Shown in pieces: positions 15,837 to 23,840 of a stretch of DNA of 35,739 bases. Origin of the DNA: Streptomyces sp. YS415. GTDB taxonomy: Bacteria; Actinomycetota; Actinomycetes; Streptomycetales; Streptomycetaceae. Each line of letters begins with the position of its first letter. Within the stretch, counting starts at the first letter, position 1. The stretch spans positions 1 through 35,739 of the forward strand of contig NZ_JAMJFL010000046.1 of the NCBI RefSeq assembly GCF_023544665.1, in the 5' to 3' direction. The notes under the pieces are model-generated. The model was given only the letters and a program-made list of their open reading frames with translations, made no database searches and was not told the DNA's origin. Position numbers and translations under genes: made by a program.

Positions 15837-16406
15837 TCACGCCGCCGCCAGCACCGTCCGCAGCGACGGCGTCACCAGTTCCGCCAGCGCCGCCACCGGC
15901 AGGTCCGCGATCGGCCGCAGCCGCAGGACGTACCGGGTGAACGCCACCCCCAGCAGCTGCGCCGCGAGTATCCCGCTGCACCCCGCCGCCCGCTCCGCCC
16001 CGAGGGCGCCGCGCAGGCTGCTGGTGAACTGTTCGTGCAGCATCTGCCGCAGATGTTCCGCCGCCCGCTCGTTGGTCGCCGCGCAGCGCAGCAGCAGCCG
16101 CATCGAGCCCTCGTCGCGGTCGTCCTCCCAGGGTGCGAGGAAGTGGGTGATCAGGGCCTGCGGGAGCAGTTCCGGCGGCGTGCCCGTGAGGTCCGGCAGA
16201 TGCAGGTCGACGTCGAGCGCCGCGTCGAAGAGCTGTTCCTTGCTGCCGTAGTAGCGCATGATCATGGACGGGTCGATGCGCGCCGTGGCCGCGATGGCCC
16301 GGATCGTCGACCGCTGGTACCCGTCGGCCGCGAAGTGCATCCGTGCCGCCCGCAGGATGGCCTCGCGGGTCCGCTGGGAACGCCCCGAGATCAGCTGCTG
16401 TGCCAT
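15837..16406 (-). CDS. TetR-family transcriptional regulator (2)
   Basis: 189 residues from the ATG at 16406 (MAQQLISGRSQRTREA), preceded by AGAAAGG. The N-terminal helix-turn-helix is clear (TIRAIAATARIDPSMIMRYYGSK) and the C-terminal part has the tetracyclin-repressor-like all-helical fold. It follows the long minus-strand operon but is separated from it by a strong terminator (16443-16473), so it probably has its own promoter. Position suggests that it controls the operon or its exporter (inference). Confidence 0.85.
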   Translation of the reverse strand: MAQQLISGRSQRTREAILRAARMHFAADGYQRSTIRAIAATARIDPSMIMRYYGSKEQLFDAALDVDLHLPDLTGTPPELLPQALITHFLAPWEDDRDEGSMRLLLRCAATNERAAEHLRQMLHEQFTSSLRGALGAERAAGCSGILAAQLLGVAFTRYVLRLRPIADLPVAALAELVTPSLRTVLAAA

Positions 16407-16442
16407 GGCGACGAACCTTTCTGCATCCGATCCGTGCGAGTG

Positions 16443-16473
16443 CCCGCGCGGCGGCACCTGGCCGCCGCGCGGG
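16443..16473 (-). terminator. Strong hairpin ending the radical SAM operon
   Basis: Arms 16443-16455 and 16461-16473 form a perfect 13-bp GC-rich stem with a 5-nt loop, 40 bp after the monooxygenase stop in the direction of transcription. A second, weaker stem (16479-16498) precedes it. Together they mark the likely operon end. Confidence 0.75.
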
Positions 16474-16512
16474 GGAGCGGCCGGCGCGCGGGCCGGCCCC
16501 GGTGCTGCCTGG

Positions 16513-18138
16513 TCAGGTGCGGTCGGCGGAGGCGGGCGCCGTGTCGGAGGCCTCGCTCCGTTGCCGCCGGGCCGCCCGGGCGGGGGCCGCATCGGCGGTG
16601 CCGGCCGGCTGCCGCGCCGGCGTCGGCCCCTCGGTGCCGCACCAGCGGTGCAGGGCCTGTCGTACGCGCGCTTCGCGTCCCGTCGCCGACGAGGTGCTGT
16701 CCACCCAGGCGGCGTAGCCGTCGGGGCGGACCAACACGGCGCTGAGCCCGGCGAGTTGCGGTACCGGGCCGTCCACCCGGACCGGGCAGACCCGGGAGCC
16801 CCAGGCGTCCGCGACCGCGGCGGCCCCGCCGTCCGCGCCCAGGTCGAGCAGGAGGAAGCGGCCGTCGCGCATCAGCTCGTACAGCCGTACCGGCGCGCCC
16901 TCCGCCTGCGGCACCGCCAGGTCCGGCACCCGCTGGCCGGGGCGCAGCCGGGCACCGCCGAGCGCGGCCGGACGGCCGGGGCCGGCGTACCCGGCGCGCA
17001 GTCCGGACAGCGTCTCGCCCGCGAACTTCTGGATCCTGCGGCGCCCGAGCAGCCGGGCCAGTGCCATGCGGCGCAGCCCCGACACCACCGGCGAGGGGTG
17101 GGTGGCCATCCGGGTGGCGTGGTCGGTGGCCTTGAGGATCTTCTGCGCCTGCGGCCGGCGCTCGCTCTGGTAGGTGTCCAGCAGTCCGGCCGGGGCCCAG
17201 CCCTGGAGCGTGGCGGCCAGCTTCCAGCCGAGGTTGACGGCGTCCTGGATACCGAGGTTCAGGCCCTGCCCGCCGAGCGGGGAGTGCAGGTGCGCCGCGT
17301 CGCCCGCGAGCAGCACCCGGCCCGTGCGGTACTGGTCCGCGAGCCGCTGGTGGATCTTGAACCGGGCCATCCAGCGGGGGTCGTGCGGCTTGGGGTCAAA
17401 GCCGAGGACGTCCTTCATCCGCTCGGCGATCTCCTCCAGCGTCACCTCGTCCCGCGTCCACGGGTGGTCCCGGTGGCCCACCGCGATCCGGTGGAAACCG
17501 TCCCCGAACGGTATGGACACCATCATCGCGCCGCCGCCGGAGAGGACCGCGACGTCGTCCGGCGGCGGCGTCTCGAGCCGTACGTCCGCGAGGATCGGCG
17601 CCATGTCGTAGGTACGGCCGCGGAAGGCGATGCCGGCCAGCTCGCGCACCGCGCTGTGCGCGCCGTCGCAGCCGACGACGTAGTCCGCGGTCTCCTCCCA
17701 CTCGCCGGACTCGGTGCGCACCTGCAGCCGTACGCCCGTCGCGTCCTGTTCCAGGCCGAAGACCTCGGCCCCGCGCTGCACGATGACGCCGAGATCGATC
17801 GCGCGCTGCTGGAGCGCCTCCTCGGTGCGGCTCTGCGGAACCACGTACAGCGCCGGGAAGGGGCTGTCGCTCGCAGTGAAGTCGATCACCGAGCCCTGCG
17901 CGGGCAGCATCCGGCCGACCGGGCGGCCCACCGCGGTGAGCGCGTCGGCGTGGCCGCGCAGGTCGAGCACTTCCATGGTCCTGCTGTACAGGGCCATGGC
18001 ACGGGATTGCCCGGATGTCTCGGTACGGCGTTCCAGGACGGTGCAGGAGACTCCGGCGGCGGCCAGTTCACAGGCCAGTGCCAATCCGGTGGGTCCCGCT
18101 CCGACGATGATGACGGACTGCTCAGGGGTGGGTGCCAT
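16513..18138 (-). CDS. FAD-dependent aromatic-type monooxygenase
   Basis: 541 residues of the PHBH/RdmE-like class A flavoprotein hydroxylases. Seen in order: the FAD dinucleotide motif (IIVGAGPTGLALACELA), the DG motif (VVGCDGAHSAVRELAG), the GD motif (GRVLLAGDAAHLHSPLGG then GLNLGIQDAVNLGWKLA) and a thioredoxin-like C-terminal domain. Such enzymes hydroxylate or epoxidise with NAD(P)H and oxygen. The start at 18138 follows AAGGAGAG at ideal spacing and overlaps the MFS stop by 17 nt, so translation is coupled. It is the last gene of the operon. The Ala/Arg-rich tail is dispensable-looking. Confidence 0.9.
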   Translation of the reverse strand: MAPTPEQSVIIVGAGPTGLALACELAAAGVSCTVLERRTETSGQSRAMALYSRTMEVLDLRGHADALTAVGRPVGRMLPAQGSVIDFTASDSPFPALYVVPQSRTEEALQQRAIDLGVIVQRGAEVFGLEQDATGVRLQVRTESGEWEETADYVVGCDGAHSAVRELAGIAFRGRTYDMAPILADVRLETPPPDDVAVLSGGGAMMVSIPFGDGFHRIAVGHRDHPWTRDEVTLEEIAERMKDVLGFDPKPHDPRWMARFKIHQRLADQYRTGRVLLAGDAAHLHSPLGGQGLNLGIQDAVNLGWKLAATLQGWAPAGLLDTYQSERRPQAQKILKATDHATRMATHPSPVVSGLRRMALARLLGRRRIQKFAGETLSGLRAGYAGPGRPAALGGARLRPGQRVPDLAVPQAEGAPVRLYELMRDGRFLLLDLGADGGAAAVADAWGSRVCPVRVDGPVPQLAGLSAVLVRPDGYAAWVDSTSSATGREARVRQALHRWCGTEGPTPARQPAGTADAAPARAARRQRSEASDTAPASADRT

Positions 18139-19393
18139 GGGTCTCTCCTTGGACATCGGTCAGTGGTAAGGCCGGTGCGGACTGCGCACCGGGAGCGGTG
18201 GACGGCCGGCCGGCCCGCGCCGCCCAGGCACCGCAGCCGAGGGCCAGGGCGCCGAGCAGCAGCCAGCCGACGGCCCCCCGCTGCACCACGAGGAAGGTGA
18301 CGACGAGCGGACCGTAGGTGTTGCGGGCGGCGTTGCCCAGGCTGAAGAAAGCCAGATACACCTGACGGCGGTCCTCGGGCGCGAGGTCGTAGGAGATGGC
18401 CCAGGCGCCCGCCTGCTGGTGCATCTCCGCGAACGCCTGGAAGGCCACCGCGGCGAGCAGTACCGTCACCGCCCAGGCCGTGGGCAGCTCGCCGGTCGCG
18501 GCCAGCGCGCAGCAGCCGACGGCGAGCAGCAGACCGCTCAGCCGCAGTGCCCGCCCGCCGTCCTCGGCGCTCTCGATGCCGCGGGTCGCCCGGACCTGGA
18601 AGAGCACGACGACGACCGTGTTGAGCACCAGCGTCCAGGCGATCACGGACCGGGGCAGCTCGTCATGGGCCAGCACCCACAGCGGGATGCCGATGGTCAG
18701 CACCGTCACATGCAGGCTCACCACGGAGTTGAGGACGGTCAGACCGGTGAACCGCCGGTCCCGGAAGACCGCCAGGCGCCGCCGCCACGGCAACGGCCGT
18801 CCCCCGCCGCCCTGACCGGCCGGCAGCCGGGCCACCAGCGCGGCGGCGAGCACGAACGACAGCGCGTTGCCGTGGACGACGGCCAGATACACCCCGTCGC
18901 TGTCCCACAGCAGCGCCCCGGCGGCCGCGAGACCACCGAGCGAGAGACCCAGGTTCTGCAGCGAACGGGCCATGCCCATCGCCCGCACCCGCTGCCCGGA
19001 CTCCACCGCCGCCCCGAACATCCCCTGCACCAGCGGGGAGGCGGCCCGGTCGGCCACCGCCAGCAGCGACACCACGAGCAGGAACGGCACGAAGCCGGAG
19101 GCGAACGGGTAGCACGCCAGCAGCGCCGCCCGGGTCAGATGGGCGGCGATCAGCATGGTGCGCGGACCGGCCCGGTCCGCCAGGATCCCGGTGGGCACCA
19201 GCAGCGCGAAGGACACCGCGCCCGCGACACCCAGGCCGAGCCCCACCTCACTGCTGCCCAGGTCCAGGTAGCGGGTGAGGAAGACGACGGAGACCGCCAT
19301 GTAGAGGCCGCTGCCGAGGGCGTCCACGAACACCGCGGCCAGCAGCGCCCGGGCGGTGCGCGGCAGCCGTCCCCGCTCGGCGGACTTCTTCAT
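18122..19393 (-). CDS. MFS exporter with a TTA codon
   Basis: 423 residues with about 12 hydrophobic segments and the MFS loop motif (GILADRAGPRTML) between helices 2 and 3; the type is that of antibiotic or metabolite exporters. The start at 19393 has GGAG at 6 nt. A TTA leucine codon occurs at 18167-18169, 15 codons before the stop and about 30 nt before the start of the overlapping monooxygenase gene. In Streptomyces that makes this gene, and by coupling possibly the next, dependent on the bldA tRNA. Likely role: export of the operon's product (inference). Confidence 0.88.
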   Translation of the reverse strand: MKKSAERGRLPRTARALLAAVFVDALGSGLYMAVSVVFLTRYLDLGSSEVGLGLGVAGAVSFALLVPTGILADRAGPRTMLIAAHLTRAALLACYPFASGFVPFLLVVSLLAVADRAASPLVQGMFGAAVESGQRVRAMGMARSLQNLGLSLGGLAAAGALLWDSDGVYLAVVHGNALSFVLAAALVARLPAGQGGGGRPLPWRRRLAVFRDRRFTGLTVLNSVVSLHVTVLTIGIPLWVLAHDELPRSVIAWTLVLNTVVVVLFQVRATRGIESAEDGGRALRLSGLLLAVGCCALAATGELPTAWAVTVLLAAVAFQAFAEMHQQAGAWAISYDLAPEDRRQVYLAFFSLGNAARNTYGPLVVTFLVVQRGAVGWLLLGALALGCGAWAARAGRPSTAPGAQSAPALPLTDVQGETHGTHP

Positions 19394-19415
19394 GTCGGCT
19401 CCGATCGGGGACGTT

Positions 19416-20261
19416 CTAGTAGTAGTCGCGCATCAGGTCGTCGACCCACGCGGGCTGTACGACGTCCTCGCGCGGCCCGAACTGGGTCAGGTACGGCTTG
19501 ATGTCGAGCACGGGCGTGCCGTCCACGGCGTCGAGGCCGCGCACATGGACGTCCAGCCCGTCGACCTTCAGCAGCCGGCAGCGCGAGACCCCGATGCGGT
19601 TGGGGCGGTTCTTCGCCCGCTGGGCGAAGATCCCGGCCCGCGGCCACTCGGGGTTGCCGCGCGGATGCCGGGCCCCGGTGTGCACCTTCTCCGGCGCCAC
19701 CCGGTGGAAGTGGAAGACCACCTCCACATGGGAGAAGGCGTCCAGGCCGAGCAGCGCCTCGGGGCCGAACCGCTGCCCGTCCAGCCGGATCACCGAGGTG
19801 ACATCGCCCCAGTAGTCGTCGGAGAGGTCCCTGCGGTCGCTGTGGACGCGTCCGACCGGCACCAGGTCGGTGACGGCGTCCGGCCGCGGCTCCTCCAGAT
19901 GCGCGAACCACACCTCGTCCCGGACCAGCAACTCACCCGTGGCGGCCCGCTGGACGGTCAGGAAGATCTGGTCGGCCGGGACGTTCAGCAGCTCGGCGAG
20001 CCGCTGCTGGATCAGCCGGAGCAGCGCGCCCACCTGGTCCTTGGAGTAGCTCTCCTTGCACACCACGAACCCGACCGGGGCGGGGGCAGTGTCCGGGGCG
20101 CGCCACTCGGGCCGGTGATAGGTGCCGGGCTCCAGACGCTGCCACCACACCCAGCAGTGCCCGGCGGGCAGCCCCAGCAACTCCGTCACGGCCTGCGACA
20201 GGTGTTCCAGGGCCGTGGGGCCAGGGCTCGCGTCGGGAGAGAACAGCCTGATGATCGGCAT
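19416..20261 (-). CDS. Tautomerase-like domain fused to TrmO/TsaA-type methyltransferase
   Basis: 281 residues. Residues 1-125 resemble two beta-alpha-beta units of the 4-oxalocrotonate tautomerase superfamily, starting Met-Pro so that Pro would be the free N-terminal residue typical of the catalytic base (MPIIRLF; second unit APVGFVVCKESYSKDQ). Residues 135-270 are a TrmO/TsaA-type SAM-binding beta-barrel: HPRGNPEWPRAGIFAQR, RPNRIGVS and DGTPVLDIKPYL are family hallmarks. TrmO itself N-methylates t6A37 in tRNA. In this operon context, with one nt to the methyltransferase gene, a peptide or small-molecule substrate is more likely (inference). I do not know this fusion from characterised proteins. 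Confidence 0.75.
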   Translation of the reverse strand: MPIIRLFSPDASPGPTALEHLSQAVTELLGLPAGHCWVWWQRLEPGTYHRPEWRAPDTAPAPVGFVVCKESYSKDQVGALLRLIQQRLAELLNVPADQIFLTVQRAATGELLVRDEVWFAHLEEPRPDAVTDLVPVGRVHSDRRDLSDDYWGDVTSVIRLDGQRFGPEALLGLDAFSHVEVVFHFHRVAPEKVHTGARHPRGNPEWPRAGIFAQRAKNRPNRIGVSRCRLLKVDGLDVHVRGLDAVDGTPVLDIKPYLTQFGPREDVVQPAWVDDLMRDYY

Positions 20262-20262
20262 G

Positions 20263-21060
20263 TCAGCGCCCCCCGCCCAGCGGCTTGACCCCGATCACCA
20301 TGCAGGTGCGCACCGGGATGAAGAACTCCTCGCCGTCCTGCCGGATGCCGAGCGCCTCCCGGTGCTCCGCCGGGGCGTCGGCGAGCCGCTTGCGGATCGC
20401 GGCCTCGGCCTCGGCACCGGAGGAGGCGATCTCGCACCAGCGCTTCACCGGCACCCCGGTGCGGCTCTCCGCCTGACGGCCGCGGGCGACCGGCACGTTG
20501 AGCCCCGCGCCCTGGAGGAAGCCGACCCATTCGTCGAGGGTGTAGCTGCGCTGGTGGGTGGGGTCGTGCAGGATCTCCAGCTCGTGGTTGAGCGCGTCGA
20601 TCACGGGGTCCTCGTGGCCCTCCAGATCGATCACCGCCAGCCGCCCGCCCGGCCGCAGCAGCCGGGTCATCTCCCCGACCGCCTTCGGCATGTCCTGGAA
20701 ATGGTGCGGGGCGAGCCGGGACACCACCAGGTCGAACGAGGCGTCCGGGAAAGGCAGTTCCTCGGCGGCGGCCTGCGCCGTCTCCACCGTCACCTGCCGC
20801 TCGGCGGCCAGCTTGCGGAACGACTCCAGCATCGACGGCGCCGGGTCGACGCCGACGAGCCGGGCCGGGTACTCGTCGGCGAAGGACAGGGCGAGATGGC
20901 CCGCGCCGCAGGCCACGTCGCAGATCGCGCTGCCCGTCTGCGGCCCGAGTGTCTCGTGCAGCGCCTCCATCGTGGGGCTCGACCGGTGCACCTCGCTGGT
21001 GGCGAAGTTGTCGGCGATCTTGTCGAATCGCCGGCTGGAGACCGTCTCACTGGCGGGCAT
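20263..21060 (-). CDS. Class I SAM-dependent methyltransferase (UbiE-like)
   Basis: 265 residues. Motif I is ICDVACGAGHLAL; the acidic ribose-binding residue lies in VGVDPAPSML; later motifs are DLVVSRLAPHHFQDM and LLRPGGRLAVIDL. This is the Methyltransf_11 / UbiE-type fold. The substrate is unknown. The start at 21060 has an excellent AGGAGAGG site, and the stop is 1 nt from the next start. Pairs of a HemN-like radical SAM protein with a UbiE-like methyltransferase build cyclopropane rings in CC-1065 and yatakemycin biosynthesis, which makes the co-occurrence here notable. Confidence 0.88.
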   Translation of the reverse strand: MPASETVSSRRFDKIADNFATSEVHRSSPTMEALHETLGPQTGSAICDVACGAGHLALSFADEYPARLVGVDPAPSMLESFRKLAAERQVTVETAQAAAEELPFPDASFDLVVSRLAPHHFQDMPKAVGEMTRLLRPGGRLAVIDLEGHEDPVIDALNHELEILHDPTHQRSYTLDEWVGFLQGAGLNVPVARGRQAESRTGVPVKRWCEIASSGAEAEAAIRKRLADAPAEHREALGIRQDGEEFFIPVRTCMVIGVKPLGGGR

Positions 21061-21099
21061 GTCGTTCCCTCTCCTGTCGAGCTGTGAGCTGACGTGACG

Positions 21100-21816
21100 T
21101 CATGAGGTGACGCCCACCAAGGTGGCGAGCGCCGGCAGCGGGTCCCGGGCCGGTCCCGGACCGCACGGGTTCAGGGTGTGACCGAGTCCGTCGAGTACAT
21201 GGACCCGGACCGCGGGGGAGTGGGTGCCGATCAGATGCCGGGCGGACCAGTCGGCGTACATGGCCGGCTCGAACACCACGGGCGGCAGCGCGTCGTCCGA
21301 CTCGTCGGCGAGATAGCCGACCAGGTCGAAACCGCCGTAGACCAGCTCGATCAGGGGGACGCGGGAGGTCAGGAAGGTGTCCGTCTCCACGACCGTGCCG
21401 ATCAGGACGACCCGGTCGGCGCGCGGCGGGGAGCCGGACTCCAGCAGCCTGAGCAGCGCCTGGCCGCCGAGCGAGAAGCCCACCAGGGACAGCGAGCCGG
21501 TCATCAGGTGCCGGTTGCCGTCCAGCAGTCGCTCCAGGCGCTCGGCGCGGATGCGCTCGTCGGCCGCCGAGGCGGGGGTGTGGCGGGCGCGGGCGGGCAT
21601 GTCGCACTGCAACACCTGGGCACCCGACGCCACCAGACGAGCCGTCAGGCTTTCCAGCAACGCGTCGTCGCGTCCCTCGCCGTCGAGGAGCGAGACGCTG
21701 CCGGGGCCGGCGAGCAGCACCGTGGCGTTCGGCGGCCCGGCCGGGAACGACCGCCGCGCGCGGTAGGCCGTTCCGTCCGGATCGCGGCGCCACTGGTGGT
21801 GGCGGTGGACGCGCAC
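21100..21816 (-). CDS. Alpha/beta hydrolase in the radical SAM operon
   Basis: 238 residues from the GTG at 21816, chosen because GGAGG (21825-21829) lies 8 nt before it at the preceding gene's stop; a GTG at 21876 in the same frame would overlap the radical SAM gene by 56 nt. The nucleophile elbow is VGFSLGGQALLRL and the terminal His is in LDGLGHTLNP. It resembles serine aminopeptidase S33/thioesterase-like hydrolases. In the operon it is the only candidate for releasing or trimming a product from the peptide (inference). Confidence 0.8.
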   Translation of the reverse strand: MRVHRHHQWRRDPDGTAYRARRSFPAGPPNATVLLAGPGSVSLLDGEGRDDALLESLTARLVASGAQVLQCDMPARARHTPASAADERIRAERLERLLDGNRHLMTGSLSLVGFSLGGQALLRLLESGSPPRADRVVLIGTVVETDTFLTSRVPLIELVYGGFDLVGYLADESDDALPPVVFEPAMYADWSARHLIGTHSPAVRVHVLDGLGHTLNPCGPGPARDPLPALATLVGVTS

Positions 21817-21820
21817 GGTC

Positions 21821-23293
21821 TCACCTCCGGCAGACTGCTTCGGCGAAGGAGCCGATGCGCTGGTGGAAGTAGACACTGATGATCTCCTCGTGCAGGGCCT
21901 CGCCGTCCAGCGTGGGCACGACGCTCTCCCCGGCCCCCGGCACCGGCTCCACGAGCCCGCGCTCCAGGAGCTCGGTGAACACCCCGGCGAACGGCTCGTC
22001 GTGGAACAGCTCGATGCCGAACCGGCGCCGGAAGCGCGCCGCGTCGATGGGCTGGTTCGCTTTGAACGCGAATCCGAGGACCATCCCGATCGCCTCCGCC
22101 CCGGCGAGCCTGCGCCCGAACGCCAGGGGCAGGCCGGGGCCGTCCTGCAGGTGGCGGGCGTAGCCGCTGATGTCCGCGATGTTGTGGGTCTGCACGACCG
22201 TGTCGTCGTCGCCGGTGAGCCAGCCGTAGGCGCCGGGACCGTAGGCGATCATCGAGTCGTGGCGCTGCCACTTGTTGCGCGAGACCCGCGGGATGTTGCC
22301 GTCCGGGTAGATGCCGGGCCGGTTCCACCAGCCGCAGGGGCTCGGGTGGTAGCCGCCGTCGAGCAGCAGCTCCACGATGGCCTCGCGCATCTCGTACGTC
22401 TCGTCGAGACCGGGGAACAGGTGCTCCGCGCGCAGCCGGTCGCGGACGCTCTCCACGTTCCACAGCGCCCGGTTGCCGATGCCCATCTTCGCCCGGTCCG
22501 CGTTGCGCAGCCGGTAGATGGTGATGGTCGGCGCCTTGAGATCGATCAGTGTGCGGATGTCGTGCGCGACCTTCCCGGGCGTCTGATGGGGCAGCCCGAA
22601 CATCATGTCGACGTTGAACGGCCTTCCGGTGGCCCGGAGTTTCTCGATCGCGCGCAGCGACATCTGCGCGTCGTGGCCGCGCCCGGCGAAGGCGTTGACC
22701 TCGCTCTGCAACGACTGCACGCCCACGCTGAACCGGTTGAAGCCGATGGCACAGGCCTCGGCCAGCTCGTCGTGCAGGAAGTTGTCGGGGTTGCCCTCGA
22801 GCGAGATCTCGCAGTCGTCGGTCAGCGCGTAGTTGTCCCGCATGTGCCCCGCCAGCCGGGCCAGTTGCTCGGTGCCCAGCAGGGACGCCGTGCCGCCGCC
22901 CAGGTAGACCGACTCGATCCGGGCCCCGGAGAGCCAGGGCGCGTGCGCGAGCCGCCGGGTGGACTCCTCGATGAGCAGGTCGGTCCACAGCTGGGAGGCG
23001 CGTTCGCCCTCCGCACCGCCGGGCATCTTGCGCTTGACGTAGTTGCAGAAGTGGCAGATGTACGCGCACAGCGGCACGTGGAAGTACAGATGCGCGGGCC
23101 GGCCTGCGCCCGGGTGGGCGCGCAGGGCGCCGGCGACCTCGTCGGGGTCGAGCCGGTCGCCGTAGTTGGCCGTCACGTTGATGTTGTAGTCGTCCTGGCC
23201 GATCCTGAGGGCCGGGTTCTCCTGGAGCAGCCGCGCGAGTCCTGTGCCGGGGCGCACGGCGGTGGTGCCGGCTGAAGCAACCGTCTTGCTCAT
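21821..23293 (-). CDS. HemN-like (class C-type) radical SAM enzyme
   Basis: 490 residues. The radical SAM cluster motif CxxxCxxC is Cys76, Cys80, Cys83 (FHVPLCAYICHFCNY); the family motifs VYLGGGTASLL, SLEGNPD and SVGVQS follow, with a HemN C-terminal part (SMIAYGPGAYGWL, EAIGMVLGFAFK). HemN relatives include heme-synthesis oxidases and class C radical SAM methyltransferases or cyclopropanases that bind two SAM molecules. Location beside a peptide gene and a methyltransferase favours the latter over heme synthesis. Start 23293 follows AGGAGACGAGG. A leader of 249 nt with a strong hairpin separates it from the peptide gene. Confidence 0.88.
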   Translation of the reverse strand: MSKTVASAGTTAVRPGTGLARLLQENPALRIGQDDYNINVTANYGDRLDPDEVAGALRAHPGAGRPAHLYFHVPLCAYICHFCNYVKRKMPGGAEGERASQLWTDLLIEESTRRLAHAPWLSGARIESVYLGGGTASLLGTEQLARLAGHMRDNYALTDDCEISLEGNPDNFLHDELAEACAIGFNRFSVGVQSLQSEVNAFAGRGHDAQMSLRAIEKLRATGRPFNVDMMFGLPHQTPGKVAHDIRTLIDLKAPTITIYRLRNADRAKMGIGNRALWNVESVRDRLRAEHLFPGLDETYEMREAIVELLLDGGYHPSPCGWWNRPGIYPDGNIPRVSRNKWQRHDSMIAYGPGAYGWLTGDDDTVVQTHNIADISGYARHLQDGPGLPLAFGRRLAGAEAIGMVLGFAFKANQPIDAARFRRRFGIELFHDEPFAGVFTELLERGLVEPVPGAGESVVPTLDGEALHEEIISVYFHQRIGSFAEAVCRR

Positions 23294-23372
23294 CGCGACC
23301 TCGTCTCCTGTCCGGGCTGGGCCCACAGGGCCTGGGCCCCGCTCGTCGGTCACGCCGCGCCTGACGTTCGCG

Positions 23373-23412
23373 CGGCCCTTCCCGGCCCGTCCCTCACGGG
23401 CCGGGAAGGCCG
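23373..23412 (-). terminator. Hairpin (attenuator) after the small peptide gene
   Basis: Arms 23377-23390 and 23396-23409 pair perfectly over 14 bp with a 5-nt loop and extend 3 bp more past a one-base bulge. It lies 130 nt after the peptide stop and 80 nt before the next start. Partial termination here would give much more peptide mRNA than enzyme mRNA, a common design for RiPP precursors. Confidence 0.7.
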
Positions 23413-23542
23413 TGCAGCGCTCGTCCCCGGTTCCGGTCCCTCGACGGTTCCAGGGGTCCCTCGAGCGCTCTTCCGCGAGCCCGTCCCTCTACGAGCCCGG
23501 GGGGTCCTGCTGCGCTCCGGTCCGTCTCGCCACGGCAGTGGG

Positions 23543-23704
23543 TCAGACCTCGACCTCGATGACCGTGGCCTCGGTGATGTTGGTGGCCTCCACCAGGAGC
23601 GTCTCGTTGGGCGCGGTGGCCGACGCGGCGCCGACGGCGCTGAGTGTCACGCCCTCCTGGCCGGGCTCGAGGTGGATGCGGATGACCTTCTTCTCTTCGG
23701 GCAT
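23543..23704 (-). CDS. 53-residue cysteine-free peptide, candidate RiPP precursor
   Basis: ATG 23704 follows AAGGGA at about 8 nt. The peptide starts MPEEKKVIRIHLEPGQEG, is Ala/Ser/Thr-rich in the middle (LSAVGAASATAPNET) and ends NITEATVIEVEV. It has no Cys and no aromatic residue, so sactipeptide, ranthipeptide and aromatic-crosslink chemistry are excluded. The motif EAT occurs twice and NxT twice in the C-terminal half, the likely core. Codons are strongly GC3-biased, so the frame is real. Between two radical SAM genes, and followed by an attenuator hairpin, it is best read as the substrate. Alternatively it is a small beta-rich partner protein. Confidence 0.75.
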   Translation of the reverse strand: MPEEKKVIRIHLEPGQEGVTLSAVGAASATAPNETLLVEATNITEATVIEVEV

Positions 23705-23840
23705 GTCCGTGTTCCCTTCGATGAGGGGCGGCAGCGGTCGCGCCGCCCGCGGACGGGGCCCGCTCACGACATCGGGAGCGGGGTCGGTGGGCCCGGCGAG
23801 GTCGCCGGGCGCGATCGGCACGCGGCCGGTGCGGCCGCGG

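Noticed and set aside
21817..21876. Upstream start (21876) for the hydrolase in the radical SAM operon
   Set aside because: It would overlap the preceding gene by 56 nt and add a Ser/Thr-rich stretch; GTG 21816 has a GGAGG site at good spacing.
21821..23293. Housekeeping coproporphyrinogen oxidase HemN/HemW
   Set aside because: Operon context, without heme genes but with a peptide, methyltransferase and SPASM enzyme, makes a specialised class C-type role more likely, though phylogeny is needed.
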